From assembly GCA_043770095.1 (NCBI GenBank), contig JAYVIR010000109.1, positions 1 to 41,150 on the forward strand: DNA of 41,150 nt. Direction: 5' to 3'. Below the pieces are notes generated by a model. The model was given only the letters and a program-made list of their open reading frames with translations. It was not told the origin of the DNA and ran no database searches. Below are positions 40,653 to 41,150 of this stretch, piece after piece. The number at the start of each line of letters is the position of its first letter. Within the stretch, counting starts at the first letter, position 1. Origin of the DNA: JBGSUZ01 sp043770095 (GTDB lineage: Bacteria; Bacillota; Clostridia; Peptostreptococcales; Acidaminobacteraceae). Made by a program: the position numbers and the translations under genes.

Positions 40653-41150
40653 ATGAAACCAATTGATGTACATAGTTTTGTTGAAGTCGCTGAAGGCATA
40701 TACTGGGTCGGTAAATCCGAGGAAGAAAAAGGGCTTCATGCAAACCCCTATATTATCGTAGAAGGGGATGAGGCGGTGGTTATCGATGGTGGCAGTCGCC
40801 CTGATTTTAGTCAAGTTATGCTGAAAATCATTTCCGCTGGCATCAAACCTGAAAAGATTAAATTATTAATTTACCAACACTATGACCCTGACCTATGTGG
40901 CAGCATTCCACATTTTGAAGAATTGATCAATCGGACAGATTTGGTTATTCTCTCGCAAAGACACAACAATGTCTTTATCAATCACTACGGAACTATATCA
41001 AAGAAAAATTGCATCAACATCATTAATAAGGAATGGATTTTTTCTACAGGCCGAAAACTCAAATTCTTCAATACCCCTTATTCTCACTCGCCTGGAAGTT
41101 TTATTACTTTTGACGAAAAGACAGGTTCCTTATTTAGCAGTGACCTATTC
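40653..41150 (+). CDS. ODP-type (oxygen-binding di-iron) metallo-beta-lactamase-fold protein, partial
   Basis: The first 166 codons of a gene that continues beyond the window. The start is ATG 40653 behind AAAGGAG. The sequence follows the flavodiiron-like beta-lactamase fold: VAEGIYWVGK, NPYIIVEGDEAVVIDGGS, the metal motif QHYDPDLCGS, then HSPGSFITF and SSDLF. The metal motif is HxDPDxC-like, as in ODP oxygen-sensor domains, rather than the HxExDH of true flavodiiron reductases. Di-iron oxygen sensing is therefore more likely than oxygen reduction. In known cases such domains are fused to GGDEF, kinase or chemotaxis modules, but the C-terminal part is not visible here. Confidence 0.85.
   Translation, partial: MKPIDVHSFVEVAEGIYWVGKSEEEKGLHANPYIIVEGDEAVVIDGGSRPDFSQVMLKIISAGIKPEKIKLLIYQHYDPDLCGSIPHFEELINRTDLVILSQRHNNVFINHYGTISKKNCINIINKEWIFSTGRKLKFFNTPYSHSPGSFITFDEKTGSLFSSDLF

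Overview
The window is AT-rich, with short intergenic gaps, strong AGGAGG-type ribosome binding sites, frequent TTG/GTG starts and many Rho-independent terminators. An S-box riboswitch, a BirA-type bioY operator, an oxygen-sensing di-iron domain, YtxJ and HxlR/MerR/AraC regulators all point to a low-GC Firmicute, most likely an anaerobic member of the Clostridia. This assignment is inference; no rRNA or marker set is present to fix the genus.

Left part (1-8600): a 3'-truncated SNF2/SWIM helicase gene on the minus strand lies behind a leader hairpin. Upstream of it are a Cache-HAMP histidine kinase and a translationally coupled OppA-type lipoprotein with no permease or ATPase genes, which looks like a sensory pair rather than a transporter. 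Class II fructose-bisphosphate aldolase follows on the plus strand with a structured leader.

Middle (8600-24140): topB and prfC are divergent, and prfC has a near-consensus promoter followed at once by an intrinsic terminator in its leader. Then come tRNA-Gly(CCC), a short SprT/YgjP-like metalloprotease, a TipA-like MerR regulator with a 19-bp-spacer promoter, a FUSC-type exporter with a serine hydrolase, recQ, a secreted cyanophycinase-like peptidase, and metH under a SAM-I riboswitch.

Right-middle (24141-33300): a ytxJ - radical SAM/SPASM - UbiA prenyltransferase operon; a secreted protein made of three copies of one domain plus a bacterial Ig-like domain; bioY with a BirA-like operator; a small orphan protein; a GH18-like secreted protein; a coiled-coil protein with in-frame 21-bp and 12-bp tandem repeats; a divergent Fe-S flavoprotein / HxlR pair; and an EAL protein with a damaged active site.

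Right end (33300-41150): aldo/keto reductase with a divergent AraC regulator, then a decayed locus (TetR-like gene with an internal deletion and frameshift, oleate hydratase with missing 5' end, an amber codon and a rearranged 3' end). This is followed on the minus strand by a hybrid PAS histidine kinase whose receiver domain lacks its N-terminal third, coupled to an MFS exporter. A partial gene for an ODP-type metallo-beta-lactamase-fold oxygen-sensor domain closes the window.

The most unusual signal is a recurring hairpin, consensus ATAAGYTGAAT-CTTTA-ATTCARCTTAT, found four times on the same strand. Three copies are in 5' leaders (two abut the ribosome binding site) and one is the core of a very long terminator. 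The stems differ by paired, compensating changes, and two copies share about 56 bp. I do not recognise this as a known RNA or operator family.
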